DNA of 64,000 nt from Planctomycetota bacterium (GCA_016795325.1 JAEUHY010000053.1:124001-188000); one strand, 5' to 3'; shown: positions 16,859-26,340, numbered from the stretch's first letter. The notes: generated by a model from the letters alone, not told the origin. Program-made: numbers and translations.

Positions 16859-16958
16859 GCGTCCACCGTCTCTCGTCGCTCCTCGGACTCTCTCGCCCCG
16901 CCTCTTCAGCTCTTAGGCCCGCGCGCTCCGCCGCCTCCAACACCCCAACGCCACCAAC

Positions 16959-17588
16959 ATGGGTCGTCACGTCGACAACAAGTGCAAGCTCTGCCGCCGC
17001 GAAGGCATGAAGCTCTTCCTCAAGGGCCAGCGCTGCTTCACCGAGAAGTGCGCCGTTTCGCGCCGCGACTACCCGCCCGGCGTCCACGCGCAGAAGCGCG
17101 CCAAGGTCACGGACTTCGGCGTGCGCGTGCGTGAGAAGCAGAAGCTCAAGCGCATCTACGGCGTGTGGGAGCGTCAGTTCCGGCTGTACTTCGCGGAAGC
17201 GGAGCGGCTCAAGGGCAACACGGGCGAGAACCTGATGGTGCTGCTGGAGCGCCGGCTCGACAACGCCGTGCTCGCGAGCGGCTTCGCGCTCTCGCGCAAC
17301 CACGCGCGCCAGCTGGTCAACCACGGGCACTTCTCTGTCAACGGCAAGTTCATCGACGTGGCCTCGTTCAGCGTTCGTCCCGGCGACACGATCGCCGTTC
17401 GCGGAGCGGCCGAAGGCGTGCGCAAGCAGGTGGCCGACGCCGTCGAGGTCAACAAGAGCCAGCCCGTTCCGGCGTGGCTCGAAGTCAACCGCGACAACCT
17501 GACGGCCCGCGTCGTGGCCCTGCCGCGCCGCGAGGACGTGCCGCACCCGATCAAGGAACAGCTCATCATCGAGTTGTGCTCCAAGTAG
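16959..17588 (+). CDS. rpsD: 30S ribosomal protein S4, zinc-containing
   Basis: S4 starts assembly of the 30S body. The 209-residue protein has Cys9, Cys12, Cys26 and Cys31 in its N-terminal domain, the zinc form of S4. The S4 RNA-binding domain follows (RLDNAVLASGFALSRNHARQ, about residues 98-117). No Shine-Dalgarno sequence is visible; the 100-base upstream spacer is C-rich. Confidence 0.96.
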   Translation: MGRHVDNKCKLCRREGMKLFLKGQRCFTEKCAVSRRDYPPGVHAQKRAKVTDFGVRVREKQKLKRIYGVWERQFRLYFAEAERLKGNTGENLMVLLERRLDNAVLASGFALSRNHARQLVNHGHFSVNGKFIDVASFSVRPGDTIAVRGAAEGVRKQVADAVEVNKSQPVPAWLEVNRDNLTARVVALPRREDVPHPIKEQLIIELCSK

Positions 17589-17761
17589 TCCGAACGGCGA
17601 CGCAACCGCAGTCCACCGCTTCTCCGATCCGACCTACGCATCGCTTCCGCCAGATCCTGGCATCCGACTCCCTCGAGGGGGCGCTGGCCGCCTGTCTCGC
17701 TGCCCAGCAGTGACGGCGCGCGAGCCCCTTCCCACCGCACGTACCTAGAAAGGCCCCGTAC

Positions 17762-18757
17762 ATGAGAATTCGTTGGCGCAACTTCGAACTGCCCAGCAAG
17801 GTCGTTCCCGAGAAGGCCACGCTGACCAAGGAGTACGGTCGTTTCGTCGTCGAGCCCTTCGAGCAGGGCTTCGGGCACACGATCGGCAACGGCCTGCGTC
17901 GCGTTTTGCTTTCGTCGATCGAGGGCGTGGCCGTCACCGCGGTCCGCATCGACGGCGCCTCGCATGAATTCGACTCGCTGTCGGGCGTCTACGAAGACGT
18001 CACCGACATCGTCCTCAACCTCAAGCGCCTGCGCATCCGCTACGAAGGCACGGAGCCGATCGTCTGCCGCGTGAGCAAGAAGGGCAAGGGGCCCATCACC
18101 GGCGCCGACGTTCAGTGCCCGGGCGATGCACGGGTCGTCAACCCCGACCTGCACCTGCTGACCCTCACCGGCGACCGCGAGTTCAAGATGGAACTCGACG
18201 TGTCGAAGGGACGCGGCTACATCGCGGCCGACGAACACGTCGCCGCGCGCAGCCAGGTTGGCGCGATTCCGATCGACTCGATCTACTCCCCGGTGCACCG
18301 CGTTCGTTACGGCGTCGAGGCCACGCGCGTGGGCAAGTTCACCAACTACGACCGCCTCGTGATCGAAGTGTGGACCGATGGCACCGTGGCGCCGGACGTG
18401 GCGTTGATCGAGGCGGCCAAGATCTACCGCAAGCACCTCAACCCCTTCGTGCTGTTCGACGTCAGCCGGGACGAGAGCCCGCTGGCGGAGGACCCGACGA
18501 GTTCCCCGTTCAACGAGCGCAACCGCGAGTCGAGCAAGGTCGGTGCGATGCTGTCGCAACCGATCGCTGACCTCGAGCTGTCGGTTCGCGCGCGCAACTG
18601 CCTCGACGGCGCCAACATCACGACCCTGCGCCAACTCGTCACGATGAGCGAGCAGGACGTGATGGGACTCAAGAACCTCGGCAAGACTTCGCTCACCGAG
18701 ATCAAGAGCAAGCTCGCGGAGCGCGGTTTGAGTCTGGGCATGAAGGTCCCGGGCTGA
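17762..18757 (+). CDS. rpoA: RNA polymerase alpha subunit
   Basis: Alpha dimerises to seed RNA polymerase assembly. The 331-residue protein has the N-terminal dimerisation domain (FVVEPFEQGFGHTIGNGLRR near residues 30-49, GPITGADVQCPGD near 112) and a C-terminal helix-hairpin-helix domain that binds UP elements and activators. That domain runs from LELSVRARNCLDGANI (about 274) to LKNLGKTSLTEIKSKL. It sits between rpsD and rplQ as in most bacteria. Confidence 0.97.
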   Translation: MRIRWRNFELPSKVVPEKATLTKEYGRFVVEPFEQGFGHTIGNGLRRVLLSSIEGVAVTAVRIDGASHEFDSLSGVYEDVTDIVLNLKRLRIRYEGTEPIVCRVSKKGKGPITGADVQCPGDARVVNPDLHLLTLTGDREFKMELDVSKGRGYIAADEHVAARSQVGAIPIDSIYSPVHRVRYGVEATRVGKFTNYDRLVIEVWTDGTVAPDVALIEAAKIYRKHLNPFVLFDVSRDESPLAEDPTSSPFNERNRESSKVGAMLSQPIADLELSVRARNCLDGANITTLRQLVTMSEQDVMGLKNLGKTSLTEIKSKLAERGLSLGMKVPG

Positions 18758-18910
18758 ACCGAGCTCGGGCTTTCGCGGTCTGGGGCTGAGCGTGCTCCGC
18801 CCCGACCCGCATGCACCACCCAAATCCGAGCGACACCGAGCCACAACACAACCAAGGCCCGCGCCGAGCGCAGGCCGCACGACTAGCAAGCTGACGATTC
18901 GAGCACTGCC

Positions 18911-19324
18911 ATGCGCCACCAACGAGCCGGAAATCACCTCTCCCGCACCACCGCGCACCGCGACGCGATGGTCCGCAACATGGCCGCGTCGCTGATCCGC
19001 CACGAGCGGATCAACACGACGCTGCCCAAGGCGCGCAACCTGCGGCCCTTCGTCGAGAAGCTCGTGACGCTCGCCAAGGAGTCGAACCAGCACCGTCGGC
19101 GTCTGGCCTTCTCGCGTCTGCGCGACAAGGAAGCCACCGCGAAGCTGTTCGACGTGCTCGGGCCGCGCTTCAAGACCCGCGCTGGCGGCTACACGCGTAT
19201 CCTCAAGCGCCAGAAGCGCCGACTGGGCGACGGTGGCGAGCAAGCGCTGATCGAGTTCGTCGAGCGCACGGTTGTGGAAGCCCCGGCGGCGGCCCCGGCC
19301 GCGGACGCCAAGCCCGCCAAGTAG
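18911..19324 (+). CDS. rplQ: 50S ribosomal protein L17
   Basis: L17 lies around the tunnel exit. The 137-residue product begins MRHQRAGNHLSRTTAHRDAM and contains NMAASLIRHERINTTLPKAR plus GPRFKTRAGGYTRILKRQKR, all conserved. The last 25 residues form an Ala/Pro-rich tail. It is the final gene of the ribosomal cluster and is followed by short tandem repeats and a strong terminator. Confidence 0.97.
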   Translation: MRHQRAGNHLSRTTAHRDAMVRNMAASLIRHERINTTLPKARNLRPFVEKLVTLAKESNQHRRRLAFSRLRDKEATAKLFDVLGPRFKTRAGGYTRILKRQKRRLGDGGEQALIEFVERTVVEAPAAAPAADAKPAK

Positions 19325-19346
19325 CCGCGCGACGTCGAGCGCGGCG

Positions 19347-19382
19347 GGACTCGCTCCTGGACTCGCTCCTGGACTCGCTCCT
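19347..19382 (+). repeat. Three 12-bp tandem repeats after rplQ
   Basis: The 12-mer GGACTCGCTCCT occurs three times back to back, then decays into a partial fourth copy. It lies between the rplQ stop and the terminator. Likely replication slippage; no function is evident. Confidence 0.7.
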
Positions 19383-19446
19383 GGCCCCGCTCAGAGTCCC
19401 CCAAAGGGGGGCTCGTCGCGCCGGCCCGCGACAACTCTGAGAACGA

Positions 19447-19476
19447 AACCGGAGCGCCCTGAGTGGCGCTCCGGTT
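19447..19476 (+). terminator. Terminator of the ribosomal supercluster
   Basis: A perfect 12-bp stem (19447-19458 with 19465-19476) with a 6-nt loop is followed by TGTATTTG. On the opposite strand the same stem is followed by TCGTTCTC, so it could also end the convergent minus-strand operon. This is the most convincing terminator in the window. Confidence 0.8.
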
Positions 19477-19526
19477 GTATTTGCGCAGATCCGCGCAAGG
19501 ACTCTGCAGCGCCCCAGGCGCGCCTG

Positions 19527-22265
19527 TCAGCGGCCGCGTGGGCTCGGCGCCGCCGCGGCGAGTCCGAGCACCGTGATGCGCCTTCCGGCCGCGTAGTTGT
19601 CGTCGGCGTCCACGCCGATCGAGGCGCCAAAGCCCACCGGCAAGACCTGCGGAGCCAGACCGAGTTCGCGCATCCGCTCCAGCAGGCGCTGCCGATTGGG
19701 CGTCACCTTGCGGCGTGTAGCCTCGATGGCGTTGAAGTGCAGCTCGCCCGGTTCTTCGACGAGCTGCTCCGCGCCGTCGGTGACACGCGTGTCGACGATG
19801 AGCGCTTCACGGGCCAGTTCCGCGGCCCAACCGACGATCTCGGCGTAGTTCGGCACGTGGTAGAGGATGCCCGCGCAGATCACGACGTCGAACGGTCCCA
19901 GCTCGCGCAGGCGCGCCCAGGCTTGAGGATCGGCGATGTCGCCGTTGAGGAAGGTGTACGCGCCCTCCGGGAGGAACCGATTGCTCGACCAGTACAGCTG
20001 CGCCTGCTCGACATACTTGGGGCGGCCTTCGATGCCGACCACGCGAGTTGCGCCGCGTTCGGCGTAGCGTGCAGACCAGAAGCCGCAGTTGCAGGCGAGC
20101 TCGAGCACGCTCTTGCCGCGCAGGTCGACACGCCGCGCGACCTCGTCGACCAGCAGGGTCGAGCGGTTGCGGATGCGGTTGGTGAGGTACTCGGCGGAGA
20201 CATGCGAGCCCACGCCCGGAGTCACCTGCAGGTTGCCGAGCGTGACCGGATAGAACCACGGGTGCAGCTCCTTGATGCGCTGGACGAGGTTCCAGTCGAC
20301 CGTGTCGAGCACGTCGCGGCTGTAGACCGTGGTCTGCGCCGTTGCGCTGATGCCGATCGCGGCGCACAACGCGTCCACGCTGTGCACCACCTTCGCGCCG
20401 AGGGCCGCGAAGAGGGTGGCGCGCTCGCCGCCGATGGAGGACGGCAGTGCGAAGGCGCAGTCGATCGCGCGCAGCAGCGCCGGGCTGTCCGACGGCGCCA
20501 GAACATCGTCGACCAACAAGACCTCGATGGCCTTGCCGCGGCCGAGGACGCGCTCGTGCGCAGCCTCGAGCGCCGCCACCGCGACCTCTTCGGGAGGATC
20601 CAGCCGCGGATCGCGCCGCAGGCACAGGCACACGTCGTTGCGGTCGGCGATGTGACGGCCGACGGCGTTGAGCAGGAAGCCCAGTTCGCGCTCGTCGGTC
20701 CAGTTCGGCCAGGCGAAGACCTTGTGGCGCGCCTTGGTGGCGAGCGGGAAGCCGGTTTCGGTCACCGCCGGCTTCGGGGCCGCGGACGGGAGCTTGGCTA
20801 CGGCCGGGCGCTCCACGGCGCTCGCGCGTTTGACCTGCGCCGCCGGCGTACCTGCGCGCACGGCGCGCAGACGCATGTCGCGCCCGACTTTCGCGGCCGC
20901 GCGCCAGGTCTGGGTGATCGGACCGAACTCGACCTGCTGGAAGCCGGCCTCGCGCAGCGCAGCGGACAGCGCCGCACGCGTCCAACCCCACTTGTGGATC
21001 TGCGGCGCGCCTTCTTCGTCGATGGCCGGTGGCCACCCGAAGATGCCGATCAGGCCCAGGTCGAACCCGCGCTCGTCCTTGTACTTGCCCAGGATGCGCA
21101 CGCAGGCGTCGAGATCGGGCAGTTCGAGCAGCAACTCGCCGCCGGGCTTGAGCACGCGGGACCACTCGGCGAGCGCAGCGCGCGCCTGGCTGTAGGTCAG
21201 GTGCTCGAACAGGTGGCAGGCTTCGATCACGTCGACCGACGCGGCCTCGAACTGCGGCAGGCTTTCGACGTCGGCCACGATGTCCGGACCCGCGGCGGCG
21301 TTGGCGTCGATGTTGATCCAGCCCGCGCGCTTCTCCGGACCGCAGCCCAGGTGCAGCCGCACTCCGCGCTCGGCGCGCGCGGTGAGTTGCAGACTGCGCG
21401 TCGCGCCGCTCGCGCCGACCAAGCCGCTGCTCGTGGCGCTCACGCGCGCGGGGTCATAACCCAGCTCCACGAGCTCGGCCTGGCCGTAGGCGCTCGACCA
21501 CAGCCGCTTGTGCTCGGCGAAGGTGTTGATCGCGATGTCGTGTCCCGCGGTCGCCTCCCAGAACGTGTCTTCCCAATTGTCGCCGTAGGTGCGGCGGAAG
21601 TAGTCGAACGCGAAGCGCTTGGCGCGTTGCTGGTAGTCCTCGCGCGAAATCGTGCGCGTGCCCGGCTGTCCGTACGTCGAGCCGCCCAGGTGCTCGTAGC
21701 TGATCGCGTCCGAATACGCGACGAACCAACCCGCGCGGTAGAGCTTGTAGGAGAGTTCGTGGATCGCGCCCCAGCAGTACTGGAACTGGGCGTTGAGGAA
21801 GCCGACCTCGTCGACGGCGCTGGCGCGCATCAGGAACGCCAAGTAGTCGCAGGTCGTGACCGCGCGCCAACCGTGCGAACGTTGGCGCGCCGCGCCGGGG
21901 TACCCGCCGTCGGCGTTGGTGGGGGAGAGGATCGCCATACGCGGTTCGCGCTCGAGCTGGTCGATCAGCACGCGCAGGACGTCGACGCCGGTTTCGAACA
22001 CCGCGTCGTTCATCATCACGAAGTAGTAGTCGTAGTGGCCCGCCTTGCGCGCAGCCTCGAGCGCGAGCGCGTGTCCGTAGCACTTGCCGCGGAACTGCGG
22101 GTCGGCGTACCACAGCGTGCTGTGCGGCGAGAGCTTCTCGGGATCGGTGCCGCACTCGACCACGAACAGGTCGTGGGGCGTGGAGACCGACTCGCCGAAG
22201 TAGCGAACCACGTTCTCGACGAGGTCCGGACGGTTGCGCGAGGCGACGAGGACGGCGACCTTCAC
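19527..22265 (-). CDS. Fused glycosyltransferase/methyltransferase, four domains
   Basis: A 912-residue cytoplasmic-looking protein with alternating modules. Residues 1-290 look like a GT-A (family 2-type) glycosyltransferase: MKVAVLVASRNRPDLVENVV at the start and a nucleotide/metal region FVMMNDAVFETG near 82-93. Residues 300-460 are a class I SAM methyltransferase with LHLGCGP (304-310) and VLKPGGELLLELPD (371-384). After an Ala/Pro linker, 512-640 resembles a glycosyltransferase C-terminal half. Residues 665-840 are a second methyltransferase with VLELACNCGFWSARYAE (720-736), similar to the CmoB/DUF1698 type. The GTG start overlaps the stop of the RapZ-like gene. It probably builds a methylated surface glycan; substrates are unknown. 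Confidence 0.75.
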   Translation of the reverse strand: MKVAVLVASRNRPDLVENVVRYFGESVSTPHDLFVVECGTDPEKLSPHSTLWYADPQFRGKCYGHALALEAARKAGHYDYYFVMMNDAVFETGVDVLRVLIDQLEREPRMAILSPTNADGGYPGAARQRSHGWRAVTTCDYLAFLMRASAVDEVGFLNAQFQYCWGAIHELSYKLYRAGWFVAYSDAISYEHLGGSTYGQPGTRTISREDYQQRAKRFAFDYFRRTYGDNWEDTFWEATAGHDIAINTFAEHKRLWSSAYGQAELVELGYDPARVSATSSGLVGASGATRSLQLTARAERGVRLHLGCGPEKRAGWINIDANAAAGPDIVADVESLPQFEAASVDVIEACHLFEHLTYSQARAALAEWSRVLKPGGELLLELPDLDACVRILGKYKDERGFDLGLIGIFGWPPAIDEEGAPQIHKWGWTRAALSAALREAGFQQVEFGPITQTWRAAAKVGRDMRLRAVRAGTPAAQVKRASAVERPAVAKLPSAAPKPAVTETGFPLATKARHKVFAWPNWTDERELGFLLNAVGRHIADRNDVCLCLRRDPRLDPPEEVAVAALEAAHERVLGRGKAIEVLLVDDVLAPSDSPALLRAIDCAFALPSSIGGERATLFAALGAKVVHSVDALCAAIGISATAQTTVYSRDVLDTVDWNLVQRIKELHPWFYPVTLGNLQVTPGVGSHVSAEYLTNRIRNRSTLLVDEVARRVDLRGKSVLELACNCGFWSARYAERGATRVVGIEGRPKYVEQAQLYWSSNRFLPEGAYTFLNGDIADPQAWARLRELGPFDVVICAGILYHVPNYAEIVGWAAELAREALIVDTRVTDGAEQLVEEPGELHFNAIEATRRKVTPNRQRLLERMRELGLAPQVLPVGFGASIGVDADDNYAAGRRITVLGLAAAAPSPRGR

Positions 22266-22627
22266 GAGAGCACCTCCTCGCGGTGGACCAAGCGCACGGC
22301 GAGCGCTTCGGACTCCAGCCGCCGCGCCAGTTCCTCGGCCACGATCACCGAGCGGTGGCGGCCCGACGAGCATCCCAGGCCCACGCGCACGTCGTCGTCG
22401 CACTCCAGCAGCAGCTGGATCAGCGGCGTCGCCGTGGCCAGGAACTGCTTGCACAGCGGCTGCGACAGCACGAACTCACGCATGCGCGCGTCCGGCGCGG
22501 AGAACAACGACCAGCCTTCTTGCCGGGCCGGATTCGTCAGGAAGCTGACGTCGAAGTAGTAGTTGGTGTTGGGCGGTCCGTATTTGAATCCGAACGTGAC
22601 CAACGTGAGGCGCTTGCGGCGTTCCAT
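22262..22627 (-). CDS. Free-standing RapZ C-terminal domain protein
   Basis: In Enterobacteria RapZ senses glucosamine-6-phosphate and guides RNase E to the GlmZ RNA through its C-terminal domain. This 121-residue protein consists of that domain alone: LVTFGFKYGPPNTNYYFDV, the FLTNP segment, VLSQPLCKQFL and the phosphate-binding loop GCSSGRHRSVIVAEELARRL. The N-terminal P-loop kinase-like half is absent and no upstream frame encodes it. Its stop overlaps the start of the glycosyltransferase/methyltransferase gene (GTGA), which suggests a link to amino-sugar or glycan metabolism. Family assignment is firm; the role is inference. Confidence 0.85.
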   Translation of the reverse strand: MERRKRLTLVTFGFKYGPPNTNYYFDVSFLTNPARQEGWSLFSAPDARMREFVLSQPLCKQFLATATPLIQLLLECDDDVRVGLGCSSGRHRSVIVAEELARRLESEALAVRLVHREEVLS

Positions 22628-22770
22628 CGCGGCGGGCTTGCCTGGCGGGGTGAATGGGGTAGTGCGGCCCAGAACGGGCCGGACCGTCCGCCTATCGAGC
22701 GGATCCCCGCGCGGCTGATGGAAAGCGCTTCCCGGTCGCGCCGAACCCGGGACTCAGCGGCGGCCCGCGC

Positions 22771-25700
22771 TCAGAGCCGCGCCAGCCGCACCCGCCCGCG
22801 GCCGAGCAGTCGGTCGATCGACTCCGCGAGGTCGGCGCTGATCTGCACGCGGCAGTTGCTGCCGGCCCGCACGCGGCGCAGGTATCCATCGCCGCCGCGC
22901 ACTTGGAAGTACACCGGTCGTTTGCCCTGGTGGCGCGACAGCGTGTCGCGCAGCGGGACGAGCACGCCGACGTCCTCCGGCTCGAGCTGGACCATCAGCC
23001 CGCCTTCGAAGCGCCCCAGGGCTTCTTCGATCGAGAGCACTTCGTCGAGCATGAGGGCCGCCTCATCGGCGCGTTCCTCGACCTTGCCGCGCACGATTAC
23101 CACGGTGTCCTCCACGAGCCGATCCTTGAACTGCTCGTAGCCGCGCGGAAACACCGTGACTCCGACGGCGCCGTCGAGGTCCTCGAGCTTGAAGCGCGCC
23201 ATCTTCTGGCCCGCGAGCTTGCCCGACTTCACCACCGAAACTCCGAAGCTCACGATCAGTCCGGCGAGCATCACTTCCGCGCCTTGACCGCGTTCGAGCA
23301 ACTCCGTCGTCTTGCAGCTCGAGAGGATCGAGAACAAGCCGGCGCGCTCTTCCAGGGGGTGGCCTGAGAAATAGAACCCGAGCACTTCGCGTTCGGCCTT
23401 CAGCGTCTCCGAGCGCGTCCAGCTCTTCGTGGCGTCGAAGCCTTCGCCGGGGGGGGTGGCGACGGCGGGCGCGCTGCGCGCGTTCGACGGCGGAGCGTCG
23501 AAGAGCGAGCCCTGGCCTGCTTTGCGGTCGGCGGCGGCGCGCGCCGATTCGGTCATCGCCGCGTCGAGCGCCGCGACGATCGAACCGCGGTTGTGCCCGA
23601 TGTAGTCGAGCGCCCCGGCCTTGATCAGCGTTTCCCAGCACGCTTTCGGCGTCTCCTGTGGATCGCTCTCGCGGCACAGCTCGTGGAAACCCAACGTCGC
23701 GCCGCGTTGCTCCAAGCGTGCGCGCGCGGCGAGCAGCGCTTCGATCGCGCGCTCGCCAGTGCCCTTGATCGCGCCCAGTCCGTAGCGAATCGCACCTTGT
23801 TCGGGCTCGAAGCGCCAATTCGAACGCCGCAGGTCAGGTCCACGCACCTCGACGCCCGCGCGCCGCGCGTCGTCGAACAGCGCCTTGACCTTGTCCGACG
23901 TTTCCATTTCGCAGGCCATGTTGGCCGCGAGGAACTCCACGCGGTGGTTGGCCTTCAAGTACGCGGTCTGGTACGTGATCAACGCGTAGGCGGTGGAGTG
24001 CGACTTGTTGAAGCCATAGCCGCCGAACTTGACGATGTTGTCCCAGGTCTCGCGCGCCACGGCTTCCGAGCAGCCGTTCTTGCCCGCGCCCGCGACGAAC
24101 TGCGCCGCGAACTTCTCCATGATCTCGGGCTTCTTCTTGCCCATCGCCTTGCGCAGGTTGTCGGCTTCGTTGAGCGAGAAACCCGCGAGCACGCTCGAGA
24201 TGAGCATGACCTGCTCCTGGTACACGATGCACCCGTAGGTGTCGCGCAGGATCGCTTCGACCGAGGCGTGCGGATAAGCGACCGCTTCTTCGCCGTGCTT
24301 GCGGCGCGTGAACATCTCCACCATGCCCGACTCGAGCGGGCCGGGCCGGTACAGGGCCAGCACGGCGATCAAGTCCTCGAAGCGGTCGGGGCGCAGCCGC
24401 GCGAGCAGTTTGCGCATGCCCTCGGATTCGAGCTGGAACACGGCCAGCGTGTCGCCGCCCGAGAGCATCGCGTAGGTCTTGGGATCGTCCGGCAGATTGT
24501 CGAGATCGGGCGCGACCCCGCCGCCGCGGCGGATGTACTCGAGCGTGCGCTCAAGGATCGTCAGCGTGCGCAGCCCCAGGTAGTCCATCTTGAGCAGCCC
24601 GAGTTCTTCGAGCTGCGGCGCGGGCCACTGCGTCACGACGTCCTTGTCGTGCGTCGCCAGCGGAACGTAGTCGACGATCGGACGGTCGGCGATCACCACG
24701 CCGGCGGCGTGCGTCGAGATGTGGCGCGCCATGCCTTCGAGTGCGGTCGAAAGCTCGAAAAGCTCGGCGAATTCCGGCCGTTCGTCGCGGATCGCGCCGA
24801 GGTCCTTGTCCTTGGTCAAGGCCTCCGCGAGGCTCGGCGCGCCCGGACCTGCGGGGATCTTCTTGGCGATGCGGTCGATGTCCTTCAGCGGCACATCGAG
24901 CACGCGGCCCACGTCGCGCACCACGGTGCGCGAGGCCATCGTTCCGAAGGTCACGATCTGCGCGACGTTCTCCGAGCCGTAGCGCCGGCGCGTGTAGTCG
25001 AGCACCTTCTCGCGCCCTTCCTTGCAGAAGTCGATGTCGATATCCGGCATCGAGACGCGCGCGCTGTTGAGGAAGCGCTCGAACAGCAGGTCGTAGCGCA
25101 GCGGGTCGACTTTGGTGATCTCGAGCACGTAGGCCACGATCGCGCCGGCCGCCGAACCGCGTCCGGGACCGACCGGCACGCCGTTCTGGCGCGCCCAGCG
25201 GATCAGGTCCCACACGATCAGGAAGTACGAGACGAAACCCATCTGGCGGATGATCCGCTTCTCGTACTCGAGGCGTTCCCGCGCCTTGGCGTGCTCGCGG
25301 CCGTACAGCCGCACCATGCCCTCATCGCACAAACGGTCGAACAGTTCGTCGGGGCTCTCGCCGCTGTCGGGGCGGAACACCGGCACGTGGTACTTGCCGA
25401 ACTCGATGTTGACGTCGACTTGCGCGGCGACGTCCATCGTCGCCTGCAGCGTCTGCGGCAGATCGCGGAACACCTCGCCCATCTGCTCGCGCGTGCGGAA
25501 GTACAGCGTGTCCGTGTCGAAGCGGAAGCGCTTGGCGTCCGAGCGCTTCGCGCCGGTGTTGATGCACAGGAGCACGTCCTGCGCCTGGCAGTCCTCGTGC
25601 CGCAGGTAGTGGATGTCGTTGGTGGCGACCAGCGGCACGCCCGTGCGCTGGTGCAGGCGCATCAGCGCTTCGTTGGCCTTGTCCTGGATGTCGATGCCGT

Positions 25701-26238
25701 TGCGCTGCAGTTCGAGCCAGAAGTGCTCGGGCCCGAACAAGTCGCGGAAGGTTGTGGCCACGTCCTCGGCGCGCTTCTCCTCGCCGCGCAGGAAGAGCTG
25801 GTTCACCTCGCCGGCCAGGCAACCCGACAGGCAACTCAGACCCTCGGCGTGCTCGCTGAGGAACTGCTTGTCGATGCGCGGACGCGTGTGGTAGCCGGTG
25901 ATGTACGCCTCGCTGCACAGCTTGAGCAGGTTGCGGTAACCGACCTGGTTGCGCGCGATCAGCGTGAGGTGGTGGTAGCCGTTGTCCTTGCGGTCGTGCG
26001 GTTCGCGGCGCGAACGTTTGGCGATGTACACCTCGCAGCCCACCAGCGGCTTGACGCCCTTCGCCTTGCACTTCTGGTAGAGCTCGATCGCGCCGAACAT
26101 GTTGCCGTGGTCGGTCAGGGCCAGGGCCCCCTGGCCGTCCTTGACGCACGCCGCGACGAGGTCGTCGATGCGGTTCGCGCCGTCGAGCAACGAGTATTCG
26201 CTGTGCACGTGCAAGTGCACGAAATCCGGCGCGCCCAT
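22771..26238 (-). CDS. dnaE: DNA polymerase III subunit alpha
   Basis: The replicative polymerase catalytic subunit, DnaE1 type, 1155 residues. It has an N-terminal PHP domain (VHLHVHSEYSLLDG, residues 7-20; ALTDHGNMFG) and polymerase motifs including GPGRGSAAGAIVAYVLEI and the catalytic PDIDIDF near residue 398. A helix-hairpin-helix region and a C-terminal OB domain (VMLAGLIVSFGVSVVKSGK) follow. The PHP metal ligands look intact, so proofreading activity in the PHP domain is possible; no separate exonuclease insert as in PolC is present. A clear GGGAGG ribosome binding site precedes the ATG. It lies downstream of the carbamoyltransferase and upstream of the RapZ-domain gene, all on the minus strand. 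Confidence 0.96.
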   Translation of the reverse strand: MGAPDFVHLHVHSEYSLLDGANRIDDLVAACVKDGQGALALTDHGNMFGAIELYQKCKAKGVKPLVGCEVYIAKRSRREPHDRKDNGYHHLTLIARNQVGYRNLLKLCSEAYITGYHTRPRIDKQFLSEHAEGLSCLSGCLAGEVNQLFLRGEEKRAEDVATTFRDLFGPEHFWLELQRNGIDIQDKANEALMRLHQRTGVPLVATNDIHYLRHEDCQAQDVLLCINTGAKRSDAKRFRFDTDTLYFRTREQMGEVFRDLPQTLQATMDVAAQVDVNIEFGKYHVPVFRPDSGESPDELFDRLCDEGMVRLYGREHAKARERLEYEKRIIRQMGFVSYFLIVWDLIRWARQNGVPVGPGRGSAAGAIVAYVLEITKVDPLRYDLLFERFLNSARVSMPDIDIDFCKEGREKVLDYTRRRYGSENVAQIVTFGTMASRTVVRDVGRVLDVPLKDIDRIAKKIPAGPGAPSLAEALTKDKDLGAIRDERPEFAELFELSTALEGMARHISTHAAGVVIADRPIVDYVPLATHDKDVVTQWPAPQLEELGLLKMDYLGLRTLTILERTLEYIRRGGGVAPDLDNLPDDPKTYAMLSGGDTLAVFQLESEGMRKLLARLRPDRFEDLIAVLALYRPGPLESGMVEMFTRRKHGEEAVAYPHASVEAILRDTYGCIVYQEQVMLISSVLAGFSLNEADNLRKAMGKKKPEIMEKFAAQFVAGAGKNGCSEAVARETWDNIVKFGGYGFNKSHSTAYALITYQTAYLKANHRVEFLAANMACEMETSDKVKALFDDARRAGVEVRGPDLRRSNWRFEPEQGAIRYGLGAIKGTGERAIEALLAARARLEQRGATLGFHELCRESDPQETPKACWETLIKAGALDYIGHNRGSIVAALDAAMTESARAAADRKAGQGSLFDAPPSNARSAPAVATPPGEGFDATKSWTRSETLKAEREVLGFYFSGHPLEERAGLFSILSSCKTTELLERGQGAEVMLAGLIVSFGVSVVKSGKLAGQKMARFKLEDLDGAVGVTVFPRGYEQFKDRLVEDTVVIVRGKVEERADEAALMLDEVLSIEEALGRFEGGLMVQLEPEDVGVLVPLRDTLSRHQGKRPVYFQVRGGDGYLRRVRAGSNCRVQISADLAESIDRLLGRGRVRLARL

Positions 26239-26340
26239 CCGCTGTCCTCCCGTGTCCTGGATCGATCGCGCGCGAGCCTCACCGCCCGGCGCGCGCGAAT
26301 TGTGCGCGCACGCCGCCGCGCTGGAAAGCCTTTCGTCAGT

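Noticed and set aside
19272..22559. A 1095-codon plus-strand open frame opposite the glycosyltransferase/methyltransferase gene
   Set aside because: It begins within rplQ and crosses its terminator; clear domain motifs are on the opposite strand.
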